The position numbers were made by a program, and so were the translations under genes. Under the pieces are notes generated by a model. It saw only the letters and a list, made by a program, of their open reading frames with translations. It did no database searches and was not told where the DNA came from. DNA of 64,000 nucleotides from Lophium mytilinum (lineage: Eukaryota > Ascomycota > Dothideomycetes > Mytilinidiales > Mytilinidiaceae), in assembly GCA_010093605.1 (NCBI GenBank), contig MU004184.1, positions 887,897 through 951,896 of the forward strand, written 5' to 3'. Shown piece by piece: positions 15,675-28,306 of the stretch; the first letter of the stretch is position 1, and each line of letters opens with the position of its first letter.

Positions 15675-17418
15675 ATGGCGCCATCACGATTCTTGCTTGG
15701 AGTCGTCGTCGCGGCTGCGAGTATTTCTGGGGCTGGAGGCCAGGCGCCGACGTTTGCTGTGGCGCTGGCGGGTTGGAATGCGGTGGTGGTTGATGCGAGG
15801 CCAGTGAACGCGGGTGGAGTTCTCCTGGAATCGTTTATTTCGTACTCGATTGAACTGGCTTTCTTTCCGGATTTCGCGGGGAATTTGTCGAGCCCGAATG
15901 CTTTCTCGAATACGCTGCTTGAGAATATCAAGGAGTTTTCGGGGACGAAGCCGTATATTCGTGTTGGAGGGAATACTCAGTATGCAACTCTAGCTTTGGA
16001 AGGCCGATTCTTTTCATACGTGAAGAAGATTGCTAATCTGTGTGATAGGGATTATGCTATCTATGATCCGTCTCTAGAAGTAGCTACGGAGGGGATTGTC
16101 GATCCGGCGAAATCACCAGACTATCCAACGACTTTGTCGATCGGACCGTCGTTCTTCGAATCGTACTCGACGTGGCCAGACACGAAGTTCATCCACGGCT
16201 TCAATCTCGGAAGGAACAGCACCGCAGCACGCGAAAGCCTGATTGCCAGTGTCCCTCTAGCCTGCAAAGCATTGAGCGGAGGAAAGCTGCTCTACTGGGA
16301 ACTGGGCAACGAGCCTGATCTCTTCAAGACTTCTTCTCAGGGGCCAGTACGACCATCCAACTGGACGGAGGCCGATTACGTCGCAGAGTGGAATTCAGTC
16401 ACAGCAGATATCCGCGCCGCCATGCAGAAATCAAACCCAGACTTCGCCAGCTCCAGCAACTTCAAATGGATCGCGCCCTCATTCGGCGGCGTAGGCAACA
16501 GCCTCAAAGCAGTCCCCACATGGCAAGACGGCCTGGACACCTCAGGCTCCATCGCCCTCTTCTCCTCCCACAAGTAAGAACCCCCATCCCTCACCCTCCA
16601 CCAACCCCCTAACAAGGTGTAGCTACATCGCCGGCGCCACCCAACCCGGCATCACCCTCCAAGGCACCCTACTGAACCACACCGCCACGACCATCAGCGT
16701 CGCCAAGCACAACCTCGAAGCCCGCAACCTCACCGGCGCCGGCATGCGCCTCCCCTACATCCTCGGCGAGACAAATTCTCTCTACAACCAAGGCGCCCCC
16801 GGCCTCTCAAACTCCTTCGGCGCCGCGCTATGGAACGTCGACTTCGCCCTCTACTGCGCGGCCACGGGCATCGCGCGCGTGCACATGCATATGGGCACCG
16901 ACTACCGCTACGCCGCGTGGCAGCCGCTCACAACCGTGAAGACGCAGATCGGGACCAAGCCGCCGTACTACGGGAACGTGGCGGTGGCGGCGGCGTTGGG
17001 GGATCTGACGAGAGGGCGCGGGGTGAGGGTGGGGAGTTTGCCGCTTGGGGATGGGGTGACGGCGGCGGGGTATGCGGTGTATGACGGGGAGGTGTTGGTG
17101 AGGGTGATGGTGGTGGATTTGAAGGGGTGGAATTATACGATTGGGACCCACCCACCCAGGCCGGAGACGGTGTATGCGTTTAAGCTGCCGACGGGGTGTA
17201 AGGGCGTGGGTGTTGTGCAGCGGTTGATGGCGAATGGGAGTGATGCGGTGGAGGCGGTGACGTTTAATGGGCGGAGTTATGATTACGAGAGGGAAAAGGG
17301 CAGGCCGGTGGTTATTGGGGGGGTGGCGAGGGATGAGGTGGTGTGGGTTGGGGAGGATGGGGGGGTTAGTGTTGTGCTGCCGTGGTCGTCGGCGGCGCTG
17401 GTGCAGTTGAGTTGTTGA
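15675..17418 (+). CDS. Secreted glycoside hydrolase family 79 (beta-glucuronidase-like)
   Basis: Three exons: 15675-15979, 16049-16573 and 16623-17418, giving 541 residues. The first 22 residues form a signal peptide (charged start, then LLGVVVAAASIS, ending at GGQ). The first intron is 69 nt, a multiple of three with no stop, but splicing it restores the conserved RVGGNTQDYA. The TIM-barrel region carries the acid/base Glu in WELGNEPD (Glu190) and the nucleophile Glu in LGETNS (Glu326), the two catalytic positions of GH79. The C-terminal portion after about residue 400 is Gly/Val-rich and fits the family's C-terminal beta domain. Several N-glycosylation sequons are present (NLSS, NWTE, NHTA). 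It is expected to be extracellular and act on glucuronic-acid-bearing polysaccharides or proteoglycans; the exact substrate is unknown. Confidence 0.88.
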
Positions 17419-18548
17419 GACGGAAGGTGTACGTACTGTACAGTTGTAGGAAGAGTCTGATGGATTAGGAACTGACGTCCGAAGAATCAAAAGACAGAAA
17501 ACAGATTCAGTTAGTACAAACTTGTGCATTCTCGGATTATTGCCTGAAATGGATACCTGGAATTCCCTCAATTCCGCCCCACCCCTTCCCCTCCAAGTCT
17601 CGTCTTTCACCTCCCGTGTGCTGGGAAGAATGCAAGTCATGTCTCGTCTCGGCTCGGCTCCTTCCGGCACCCGTTTCACTACAGTAAGTGCCGGGATATT
17701 CCAACTGCACGTATGTAGCGAAAAGTGGAGTTTCCGGAAGCTTGCGGTTCGGTGATCTTCGGTTCGTACGAAGTACTACAGCTTAAATGTGGAGGTATAA
17801 TAACCTCGTCCCCCACCTCACTTCTTCCCTCAAATCGTGGTATCGATTTCATTCTGCCGAATTGCTGCTTGCTGGCAATTCTTTCTTCAGTCCTATTCAA
17901 TCTGCGTTGCATTTAGTCCTTCCTGATGCAGATGTGATTTCCAGTCCTGGCCGTTCATGGGTGGCCTTGAAACAGGTTGCCTTGCAAGGAGGATTCTCCG
18001 GCGGCTACTAAAGTCACCCAGCTTCAAATCAACCTCATCTCGTCCAGATTTCTTTTTCCTCTTTTCACTTTTCAAGTCACAGGACTCAAACGAGACAGGG
18101 CCAAGACATTTCATCAGCGCAATTCGACTTTCATTCAGCGCTCACTCCACCATCGCGCTTCGCTCTTTCTGAGGGGTATATAGAGAAGAGTGTGTGCATG
18201 CCGTAGCCACGGCCACCGGAAGTATGATACAACCAACGGACACCACCGCCAATCGCTCGAACCACATATCTGCCACCCGCGACTCCAACAGACCGTACAT
18301 TAGGAAAACCTTGGGCCACATGAGACCTGTCTAAATCTAAGTGATAGGTGCAAAGGAAAAGAGCGGAAAAACGTATTAAAAGAGAATACTGGCAGCTGCG
18401 CTTCTCCTATCCAGGAGTAAACGAGTGGTGTAATGGCACGAAAGACATCCGCACAACGCCGTTGCAATGCGATGCAAGATATAACCGTTTCTGCGAATGA
18501 AATCGCCGGGGTATCTGGAGATGGACTGGAAAGAGGTGCATGGTATAA
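17419..18548. other. Intergenic region between convergent genes
   Basis: The GH79 gene (+) and MFS gene (-) converge here, so this is 3' flank on both sides. Short frames in all phases lack recognisable features. Nothing else seen. Confidence 0.55.
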
Positions 18549-20425
18549 CTACGCCATGGCCATCTCGATCTTCTTGCCCTTCATGGATTTCCACTGGATG
18601 GGCGCGACGCCTACAATCGACAGACACGCCATCGCGAGAGAGACGTAGAAGGTGTTCATCAACGTCTTGTTGTACGCGCCTAGCACGCCCGCGAGGTATT
18701 GCGCAGGGATTGCGTTCTTGAGCTCTGTGGCGCCAGTCTGGAGTACGATGGAAAGGTCAAGATCCGGAACGGCGGATTCGAGGTTCTTGATAAGCTGGTT
18801 GGTGAATACGTTCTGCGCTACACTGATGAATAGAGCACCACCGAGGGTTTGGGAGAACATCATCACGGCTGTTCCAATTGGGACATCCTTGGCGGGAAGA
18901 ACCGTTTGACTGCAAAGCCTGTTAGCGATAACTCCCATGTCTGAGCTGAGATGACTTACACTACAATAAGGGTCTGCTGCATGCCGAGTCCGACACCCGC
19001 TCCGAAGAGGAATTGGAAGCCAATCCACTTGGCGTGACCAGTGTCGGTCTCGAAGGTGGTCAGGAGGCCGGCACCAATGGTCATGAGAATGGTTGAGGCG
19101 AGCATAAAGGGCGTATAATACCCGATTACAGTAACAAGGCCACCAGAAATCATGGACATAATGACCAGGCCAAGAATAGTGGGCAGGTTCATGATGCCGG
19201 ATTTCGTGGCGGACACTCCCTTGATGGCCTGGAACCAGATGGGAAGATAGTACACCATGATGAAGAAGGATGCGCCGAGGGAAGCTCCGAAAATGGCGGA
19301 ACCCCAGACGTTGCGGTTCTTGAAGACTCGTGGGGGCACGGTGGCCTCCTCTTGCTTCCAGATCTGGATACCGACGAAGCCAGCCATCAGGATAGCGAAG
19401 ATCACGAAGAGAGCGATGATGCGGCCGTTGCCCCATGCGTACTTGGATCCACCCCACTGGAGAGCAAGAAGCAGGCAGATGATACCTGGGAGAAAGAGTG
19501 CGGTTCCTGGAAGATCGAACTTCCTGATCTGTTGGGCGAAGGTCGACTCATCCTTCTTGCCTTTCCGGGGAGCTTGGAAGAAGAAGATGATGAAAGCACC
19601 GGTGACAGCACCGAAGGGCAGATTGATGTAGAAGCACCATCGCCAGGAGAGGTGATCAGTGAAAGCTCCCCCCATCAGCGGACCCGCAACTGATGCTATT
19701 CCATACATGCCTCCGATGAGACCCATGTAAGTCGGCCTTTTAATCAATGGAACCGTGTTGGCAACGATCAGAATTGCACCAGAGAAGATACCAGCACCTC
19801 CGAGCCCAGCAATAGCTCTACCAACGATGAGAGCAGTGGAGTTTGGAGCCACACCACAGATCAAGGACCCTAGCTCAAAGATGAAAAGAGCGCTAAGATA
19901 TATCCATTTGATGGAGTAAAAGGTGTACAGTTTTCCGAATATGAGCTGGAATGCGCAAGTGGTGAGGAGATAGGCGCTGCCGTACCAGCCGACGTCGTTG
20001 AGAGCTTTGAACTGATCAGTGATTCTAGGAATTGCGGTAGCGATGATAGTATTGTCCTTTGATTGGGTCAGCATTCAAGATGACTTATGCAACTAAACAG
20101 GGCTAGTGCTCACCAAGGCCATACAGAAGACGGAGAGACACAGGGCCACGGTGATCATGGCTAGCTTAAACGCTTTGGGGTACTCATGGTCGGCTTCCTC
20201 TTGGGCGGCCGTATCGATTCTCTGCAAGTTTTCTTTTGGCTCTTTGGGTTCATCCTGGGCAACATGCTCTTCTTCTTCATCGGCTGAGGCGGGCCTCGAT
20301 GAGTTTACAGTGGCCTCTAGGGGCTCTTTCTTTTCGAAGACGGAGGGATCGGCACTTTTTGTGAAGGTTGAATCAGTATCGGCCGCGCTGGTTGGACGCG
20401 TGTGGTCCTTGATGTCGAGCCCCAT
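18549..20425 (-). CDS. MFS multidrug/toxin efflux transporter, DHA2 (14-TM) type
   Basis: Three exons: 20425-20114, 20056-18960 and 18909-18549, giving 589 residues. A charged cytoplasmic N-terminus of about 85 residues, rich in Glu, Ser and Lys, precedes the first membrane span. Family motifs: [15 protein letters not shown] in TM1, [15 protein letters not shown], and [20 protein letters not shown] followed by NLPFGA. This is the standard signature of fungal 14-span drug:H+ antiporters related to AflT-like pumps. It is expected in the plasma or vacuolar membrane. Introns are 57 and 50 nt, the first with an AAG acceptor that exactly joins CMAL to DNTI. No biosynthetic cluster surrounds it, so the substrate cannot be guessed. 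Confidence 0.92.
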
Positions 20426-22502
20426 TGCAAAGGAAGGTCAGAATGCGGTTGAAGAAGAAGGAAGGGAACTCTGTGGGACAAAGATCAGATACGTCGGGTG
20501 GCTGCACAGCGCTTATAAGGTTAAGGAGGGCAAAAGAAGCCAGGTGGATGGCGACAGGCGACGGCGTCTGCGAAAAGAACGGACGAGTTAAGTGACAAGG
20601 GTTTGGTGTCGCATGGGCATGGGAGTGAAGAGCCCAAAGATCGGGAGTGTGCTAAGAGGGACGGTTGGCGAATCGCCGAGTCACCGGGTGGCCCGCGCAC
20701 AGAAGAGGCGGGACAAAAGAAAGGAGCTCTTTACGGACGAAAACAGCCGCGGACTCTCATCGCAGCCAACACCTGACGAGTGGCACTTCTGTTTGGCATA
20801 ATTCAAGCAAGCAGTCACGAGAACCCTGGAATATCATCATACAGCGCCCACCGAGACGTGCAACTGTCCAAAGCGCAGCAGACAAGAGCGCGAGCCGAGT
20901 TCATCATTGGTGTGGTCCGCACGTCCGCTTGATGATTTCCAGGCGGCGTCCCCGTGGGCGGCATCGGGAAGGCTTGGCGATCCCTGAGGGCAGACGGGCC
21001 AGGCTTTCTCTGCCGGGCTCGTTACTCAACACGGTTCCAGGCTAAGTCCGGCCCGTTCAATCTCGGCTCGCCGACCAATTCACTGTCGGCTCTGCGCTCG
21101 TCTGCACCCAACGTCCCCTGCCGTCCATCTTTCGTCCGGAATGGGGTGTTCCAAGCGCGAAGACCACGCGGCGATAACAGCCTCTGCCTTAGGCCTTGGC
21201 GACGACTATGTCTGCCTGAAAGGGGGTGGAGGATGCACGTAGCGTGTGTTTTGCTCGGTGGTTATCGCTGCCCGTGAGACCGATAGACCGACGCTCTATA
21301 TTTTGGCTCTCGCATTCCGCGGGCCCCGTTACGAAATACGAAGCGGATGTCAACACCGCACTCCACACCCCTTGTGTATTGCAGCTGATGACTCACTATG
21401 TAACGTCGAGGAGAGCGACACCTGATGCCTGATATCTTCATTGCTACCCTCATGCCCTAGAAATAGCAGTCATGACCGCATCATTAAAGACTCAGATCAG
21501 ACACCAGTTATCCTCATCGCTGCTAACTCTACGGTGTGAAGGTCGTAGTATATGCAGTAATAGTTTCAGGTCTGCCTCGTCCGTTTTTACCCGAGTCAAC
21601 TTCAGCTCGGGCAGACCACGCTGTGGTGAATGCTAACATCTTGGTTTACGACGAGCAGTGATTGTTTTGAACTCTCTCATATTTCACCCCATACAGCACC
21701 CAGTCTCCCAAATACTAACACAGCAAGAAAGCAACGCAGCAAAAGAGCAACAAATTAAGGGAAAATAGCAGGAAGCAACACAGTCAATCGCCGACACCAT
21801 CCACTAGCCACCATCACATTCCTCTCTCGGTACTTAGTGTCTCAAAAGACTCAGGTTTTACCGATTTGAGTGCTCACTAGTTCATCGAGATACCCCGCAT
21901 CAGCAGGACCACGCTGGTGGAAGCCCGTAATTTCTAGGTTTGCATCGTCACACTGTCACACTGCATTCCCAAACCGACCCCCAGTCTCCCAACACCTGTC
22001 GCAAAGCAGAGCCCATGCAACTTACTCGATTGCACAAGGGAGATGATGTTCCGGCGCACAGAGCTGTCACTGCACGTTTGCAAAATCGTTTGCATGGAGC
22101 AGGCAAAGAGAAGGGACCAAGACGAGAGGGTACGAGCATTGTGTGCTCATGAAACTCGGACTGAGCGAGGGCTTTCTCCATCTATGATTTGTGCTAGCAT
22201 CGACGATTCCATATTTACAATTTGAAGATCATAGATATATTAGAGTAGATATCTGGTCCGTCCGGATCGTTTCGTCCTTCACCCTCTACCGTACAGCAGG
22301 GTAGGTTAGCTTATGTGGAGAAGACACAAACGTGCTTAGACAGGGGCAGCAGCTTACAAGCACAGAAATCGGGTACGCGCATATGCCACTCTGAAAGACC
22401 GGCTTGTCGTTTTGCATGGAACGGGAGGCGCGAGTTTATTGGAACGTCGAGTGCCTACCTGTGAAGTGTCACATGTCCTCTCGTCCGTCTCTTGTGCTGG
22501 GG
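20426..22502. other. Long intergenic region with degenerate tandem repeat
   Basis: A 2.1-kb space upstream of the MFS gene and downstream of PCH2. No convincing exon is found. An approximately 290-bp degenerate direct repeat spans 21560-22000. The half nearest the MFS gene is GC-rich and could hold its promoter. Confidence 0.6.
21560..22000 (+). repeat. Degenerate direct repeat, period about 280-293 bp
   Basis: Blocks recur in the same order. 'gaccacgct' with flanking similarity lies at 21614 and 21907. 'cccagtctccca' lies at 21699-21710 and 21980-21991. A 'tcaggt...tttac' block precedes each. Identity between the units is only moderate, suggesting an old tandem duplication. Confidence 0.45.
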
Positions 22503-24798
22503 TCAACGATTCATCCTGTCGTAGTAAGGATGCTGTACGGTTGGCGTGTACGGTCTTCCGCCGTCTTCTTGCAGCTCTTCGTCCTCCATATCTTCCTCGT
22601 CCGTAAACCTCTCCTGGATGCGTTCTTGCATCGGCTCATTCTTCTTCAACTCTACATCGATAGCTCTACTAAGCGCTGCGAGTCCCTCATATACCTTACA
22701 CGGCTCCCTGTCGGTGTACATAGCCAGTGCTAGGAAAGGTAGGCGACGAAGAGTCCGCCCGCTGAGGCCCACACACCGTTTCGCAGCCCGCAGGACTCTC
22801 CGCGATGGAGAGTTAGGCCGGTGGTTCAAATTCGTTATCGTAACATGAAGAGGAAAGATGAACTTTGCTTCGGCAAACTCCTTCCTCCAACAGACGTCGG
22901 TTTCCCAGGCGTGCTCGTAATGCACCTTCATGGGCACGCGCGGGTGCCACACGACTACATCTTCGGGGTCTGCTGACGGCACTAGCAGTTCGCAGCGGAT
23001 TAACTCGTTGATGGAGGATCGAAAGATATCAAAGATGGCCTCCGAACGCGGGTATGGAAAGAATTGCTTGATATCCACCCGGTCTAGAAAAGCCACGTCC
23101 TGGAGTCTGATGAGCAAATGAGTAAGTAAAACGGAGCTGCCACTCACAATAGTTTCGATGAGATTACTCGTGCATATGACGATCACGTTCTGACGGTGAC
23201 GAAGTTGGTCGAGGGCCGTAAGAACCTGGTTCGTTGCCTATTGATTGCTCTTCGTCAATGATACACTCAGCTAACTGTAACATCTAGGGTGGAAGGGCTC
23301 TGCTGTCGCTGCACAACTGTGTACTTACTCTAACGGCATCGCCACATTCATTGCTACTCGACGCTTTCTCTCTCGAACTAGTCAACGTCTCTACTTCATC
23401 GATCACCAAACAAACAAGCGTTGTCTCCTCTTCAGCGAGAGCCAGCACGGCATCGAACATTTTGCCGACAAGCTTGCTGCTCTCACCAAACCATTTACTA
23501 AGGACAGCTTGGGCGTTGATTTCAACGAGCTTGCCTTGCGTGAAGTGCTTACCAAGGCGAATGGTAAGCTTTTGTGCCAGTGCTTTGGCGAGCGTCGACT
23601 TTCCGGTGCCTGGTGGACCGTGCAGAAGCATCAGGCGGTTCCAGTTGATAACGGAAGAGTTGATATCTGGGTTCCTGAAGAGAGTCACTGACATGGTCAG
23701 CGCTGCCATCGGCCCTTCAATAAGCAACGAAGCGTTTCTTCTTACTCATGCGTGTCATGAATTTGAGCAGTCGAGACGGTATTGGCTCATCGAATACCAA
23801 ACTATAGGCATCAGTGAGATTGCTACCCTAGCTGAAACAGAGTGGTCTTACGAGTCCCAGGCTCCGTTCAGCGACCTGCTCGGTAACAGTGTGATGCGAA
23901 GCTGAGGCATGTCGTCTTCGTCGGAGTCGGCTCCAGCGTTTCGTACTTTAGAGGGAGATTCGTAGTCCCCTTCATGGTAATAGTAGGCTTGCACATCTAG
24001 CTTCACGTCTTGAATGTTGAATCCTCGAATGTCCTTAATCTCTTCAGTGAGGGAGCAGTCGAACACACTGATGGACTCAATCGTACTCGAATGCGGAAGT
24101 TGTTGAAACGCTTCGTGACTGTCAGTTTCACCCATCCACCTATCGCTGGTCACAAAGGCCGATGAGAACGTACGATCATCGATTTCTTGGCCAACGCAGA
24201 GCAAGCCTGGGTAAGTTTCAGTAAGCCATTCTGTGACCTCCTCACGGACCTGTAGAACTAGTTAGATCAAATCAATACCATGAGCTTGATATCCTCCACC
24301 GACCATATCAGTCCGCACAAAACTTCCACTAGTGTTCTTAAGGCGCACTTCGATAAATATGGTCGGCCTAGGTTCATCGGCCGCCCTCTTGGGCCGAGGG
24401 CTACTTTTGGGACTTGGCGGGACTGGGGAGAAGCCAGGAAATGGTGAAAACCCACGCGGTAGTGGAGGTAGTGGAGGGAGGCCAGCAGGTGAGGCGTGAG
24501 TAATGGTCCCAAGACTGTCCGGGAGTTCAGTCAGCCGGGCTTCGATAGACTCCAGCTTGAATTGGGTCCATCGCGTCTCCATTTGGAGCGTGGGATGGTC
24601 GTGGTCGCGGTGAGATGTGGTTGGTGGAGAAGATGAGGCTGGAGACCCTTGCAGTGTTCTAGAAATGTTCTCTGGATCGTGGGGGCACGGGTATAGTTTG
24701 ACAACGCGCTGCACCACGGCGTCATCACCGCGGCGTCGCACACGACTCTCCCTCTTGTGAACCACCGCCCACTCATGCTGCCGCCGCTCTTCAGCCAT
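22503..24798 (-). CDS. PCH2: Pachytene checkpoint AAA+ ATPase Pch2/TRIP13
   Basis: Six exons: 24798-24304, 24249-23852, 23801-23746, 23687-23329, 23237-23148 and 23099-22503, giving about 664 residues. The AAA+ module shows NWNRLMLLHGPPGTGKST (Walker A), KWFGESSKLVGKMF, VCLVIDEVETL (Walker B) and the sensor/finger region CTSNLIETIDVAFLDRVDIKQ split across exons 5 and 6. RCVGLSGRTLRRLP near the C-terminus is also typical. Pch2 remodels HORMA-domain proteins in meiotic and spindle checkpoint control. The N-terminal 70 residues are doubtful: ATG 24798 overlaps the start of the divergent channel gene, and an in-frame ATG at 24582 would leave a normal promoter gap. The first donor is GTCGGT, and the third intron is the least certain. 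Confidence 0.88.
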
Positions 24799-27614
24799 GA
24801 AGAACGATACCGGTACCTGCAGCAATCACCTCAGTGATCCCTTCGGCACCGAGCACCCGCGGGACACTACCATCCAGATCTCCATCTCCGTCGCCCTCGG
24901 CATCACCGCTTTCCTAGCTTTTTGTGTATGCACTCCTCGCCTGTGATTCTGAAGTCTGCTAACGGATGTACAGTTCTTGCGACCGCGCTGGCAAGGCCTT
25001 TATGCCGCGCGCAAAAAGAACGTCGACCGAACAACCACCCTTCCCGAGCTCCCGAACAGCTTCTTTGGCTGGATCCTGCCTTTATGGCGCATCACAGAGG
25101 AACAAGTGCTGGCTTCGGCGGGTCTAGATGCCTATGTGGTACGTCGTGGAATCAAGAGGCTGGCATGCTCTTACTAAATTGCGACACAGTACCTCGCCTT
25201 TTTCAAAATGGCCATCAAATTCCTCTGCGTGACCCTCTTCTTTGCGCTCGTGGTTATCAAGCCAGTCCACGACCAATATCCCGACAAGTCTAAACAGGAG
25301 CTTCCTGACCCCAACACCAACGCTACACACCCGAACTCAACGTCTCTTGTCGAGGGTTATGCCAGCCAGCCTGTGCTGCTAGAGGCTCGCTCCAGCTGGG
25401 CACAAACTCTGGGTATGCCCACCGAGTACACGACAGATTATCTTTGGATGTACCTAGCCTTCTCATACCTATTTACCGGCCTTGCTATGTATTTGATGAT
25501 ATCAGAGACACGGAAGATTATAGAAATACGACAGGAATATCTCGGAAGCCAGACCACCATCACCGACCGTACCATTCGTCTCTCAGGAGTACCACCGGAG
25601 CTCAGGTCCGAGGACAAAATCAAGGAGTTTGTGGAAGATCTGCAGATCGGAAAAGTCGAGAGCGTAACTCTCTGCAAAAATTGGAAAGAGTTGGACGACC
25701 GCATAACGCAGAGGAGTAGCATATTGCGAAAATTGGAAGAAGCGTGGACAGTGCATCTTGGAAAGCGGCGTGTGGAGAGGAGTCTCGAGACCCTACCTAT
25801 CGTCCAACCTACACCGCCAGAGCCCCAGATGGACACAGAAAACGATAGTGAAGATGCTCAGCTTCTCAATGGTCATTCCAATCACGTTACTCCATATGCA
25901 CGGCAGCGACCGGTTACTAGGATCTGGCACGGTCGTTTCAATCTCCGATACAGGACGGTCGATGCCATCAACTATTATGAAGAGAAGCTTCGCAGGATCG
26001 ATGAGGAGATTAAGGCTTTCCGCAAGAAAGACTTTGACCCAACGCCGCTGGCATTCGTTACTATGGACAGCGTGGCTAGCGCAGTAAGTACATATATTGC
26101 ATTGGCATTTCATTACGACTAACGAACAATCCATAGCAAATGGCTATTCAAGCTGTTCTTGACCCATCCCCGCTACAATTATTGGCAAACAACAGCCCGG
26201 CGCCTTCAGACGTTGTTTGGCATAATACTTATTTGCCTCGTTCCAAAAGAATGCTCCGAGCATGGGCCATCACAATTTTCATTGCCGTACTTACGGTACT
26301 TTGGACCATCGTCCTCGTACCAGTTGCCGGCTTACTCAATACATGCTCAATCCACGAGGTGTGGCCTGGGCTAGCGGACGCACTTGATAGTCATCCTAAC
26401 CTCCAATCCATTGTCAATACGCAGTTACCGACCCTGGCACTCACACTGCTCAACGTCCTTGTACCCTTTTTCTATGACTGTACGTATCTCCGGATATCAC
26501 CTTAGGCTAATTGCTTACATATGACAAAGGGCTTGCGAACCTACAAGGAATGATTTCCCAAGGAGACGTGGAGCTTTCAGTCATTTCTAAGAACTTCTTC
26601 TTTACGTTCTTCAACTTCTTCGTCATATTTACTGCTCTGGGTACTGCCTCCGGGGTACTTGATATGTTCGAACGGTTTGGCGAGAATCTAAAGGATACTA
26701 CCAATCTTGCCAACGCCCTGGCAGTATCTCTGCAGAAACTTCTCCTGTTCTATGTCGACTTCATCATTCTTCAAGGCTTTGGACTCTTCCCACTGCGTTT
26801 GCTGGAGATCGGAGCTTTGACATTGTACCCAATCAATCGGATTGGAGCGAAAACGCCACGAGGTACGTGCTCTCCATGTTCTCATCAGATAGATGAAACC
26901 TAACAATTAGCTCAGATTTTGCGGAGCTCGTTCAACCTCCTGTTTTCAGCTACGGCTTTTTCCTACCCCAAACGATTTTGATTTTCATAATTTGCATGGT
27001 CTATAGTGTTCTTCGCTCCTCTTGGATGGTCCTACTCTCCGGTCTCGCCTATTTCATCATTGGTCACTTCGTCCATAAATACCAGCTGCTTTACGCGATG
27101 GACCACCGCCAACACTCTACCGGGAAAGGATGGCTCATGATGTGCGATCGTGTCACTGTCGGCATGATACTATTCCAGCTCACAACGGCCGGGCAGCTCG
27201 CCTTGAAGAAAGCCTTCAGACGATCTATCCTTATAATCCCACTCGTTTTGGCAACTCTTTGGTTTAGTTACTTGTACAACAGGACCTACAAACCTCTTAT
27301 GACGTTCATAGCTCTACGAAGTCTACGTAGTGCAGAGCACTCGGAACTAGGCCGAGGCATCCAAGAGGAGGCATTTGCTGTTCATGGCCAAAGTAGATTC
27401 GGCATGCAGAACCGTCAGACAGTGGATGAAGCGCGCGAGAGCGGTACTCGCTTTATCAACCCAAATCTCATTATGCCGTAGGTTTTGGTTCTACTGGTGT
27501 CTATTTACGTGTGCTAACAAGCCTAGGCTCGATGATGTTTGGATCATGGATAAGTTCGCAAGAAACGGTGATATTTCAGCAACGTCAAGCACGGCTGCAG
27601 ATCAAGAAACGTGA
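24797..27614 (+). CDS. OSCA/CSC1/TMEM63-type membrane channel (RSN1_7TM family)
   Basis: Seven exons: 24797-24925, 24974-25138, 25190-26083, 26137-26479, 26530-26862, 26916-27477 and 27527-27614, giving 837 residues. An N-terminal span (ISISVALGITAFLAF) leads to FLRPRWQGLYAARK, the family's conserved post-TM1 segment. A cytosolic region with RNA-recognition-like fold (RLSGVPPELRS) and a charged insertion follow. The C-terminal channel core contains YDWLANLQGMISQGDVE, SKNFFFTFFNFFVIF and ELVQPPVFSYGFFLPQT. Relatives are calcium-permeable, osmotically or mechanically gated channels in the plasma or internal membranes. All introns are 48-53 nt with clean GT-AG ends. The start ATG overlaps the PCH2 start codon on the other strand by two bases. 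Confidence 0.92.
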
Positions 27615-28306
27615 CTTACGCGCAGGCGCGGAAAGTGGTAATCAAGTACATAGTGTAATGTATAGTCCCTGTCGTACAGTATTTCGTCTGTGTACATTTT
27701 TCTGTAACTCTTTGTGATGCTTCGATGTATGCCTAAAAGTTTGGAGCGATATTTCTTGCTTTCAATGCGCGTAGTTCTGTTTCCAATTATCCGATGTGGC
27801 TCAATGACTTTACAGGCTCTTCAACGGGACAATCCTCGTTCATGTTTGGGTTTCTGACTTTCCATGGAAGGACCACAGGTAGCAGCAGGAAGGGGTCTTC
27901 CTCCCGTGTATACCCTTACACGGTAGTAGCTCTGAGAAAGCTTGGCTATGATACCCGACGCTTCCACTGCCTCTTGAAATTTCTCATGTCCTTAAGCCTC
28001 ACCAGCGGCATTACTACTTTTGTGGCAACGCCATTTGACAACGCCACTCACTCGATTTACCGTTATTCTTCAGACCCTCCTGCGCTTACCTGAATTGCAT
28101 CTCCCATCGGAGGTGCTCCAAAGACGTCTTCACAAATACACCTCTCAAGAGGAGTTGCCGGATCCCAATCTACATCGGTCTCTCCCATAAATAGCCCTAC
28201 GGTGCCATCAATCACGTCCCTCTTCGAATCGCCGAACGAACACATTCTTAAGTTTGGACCACCAAGCCTCTCTATTGTCCACAGGAATCTCGAGGACCAT
28301 CAGGGA
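27615..28306. other. Intergenic region
   Basis: Lies between the channel gene and the F-box/propeller gene. A 99-codon frame at 27794-28093 has no recognisable content. The reading frame of the next gene is open from 28202, but only from a GTG codon. Confidence 0.5.

Noticed and set aside
16828-17679. 283-codon minus-strand frame opposite the GH79 gene
   Set aside because: Antisense shadow of GC-rich GH79 coding sequence, full of His/Pro/Arg with no family features.
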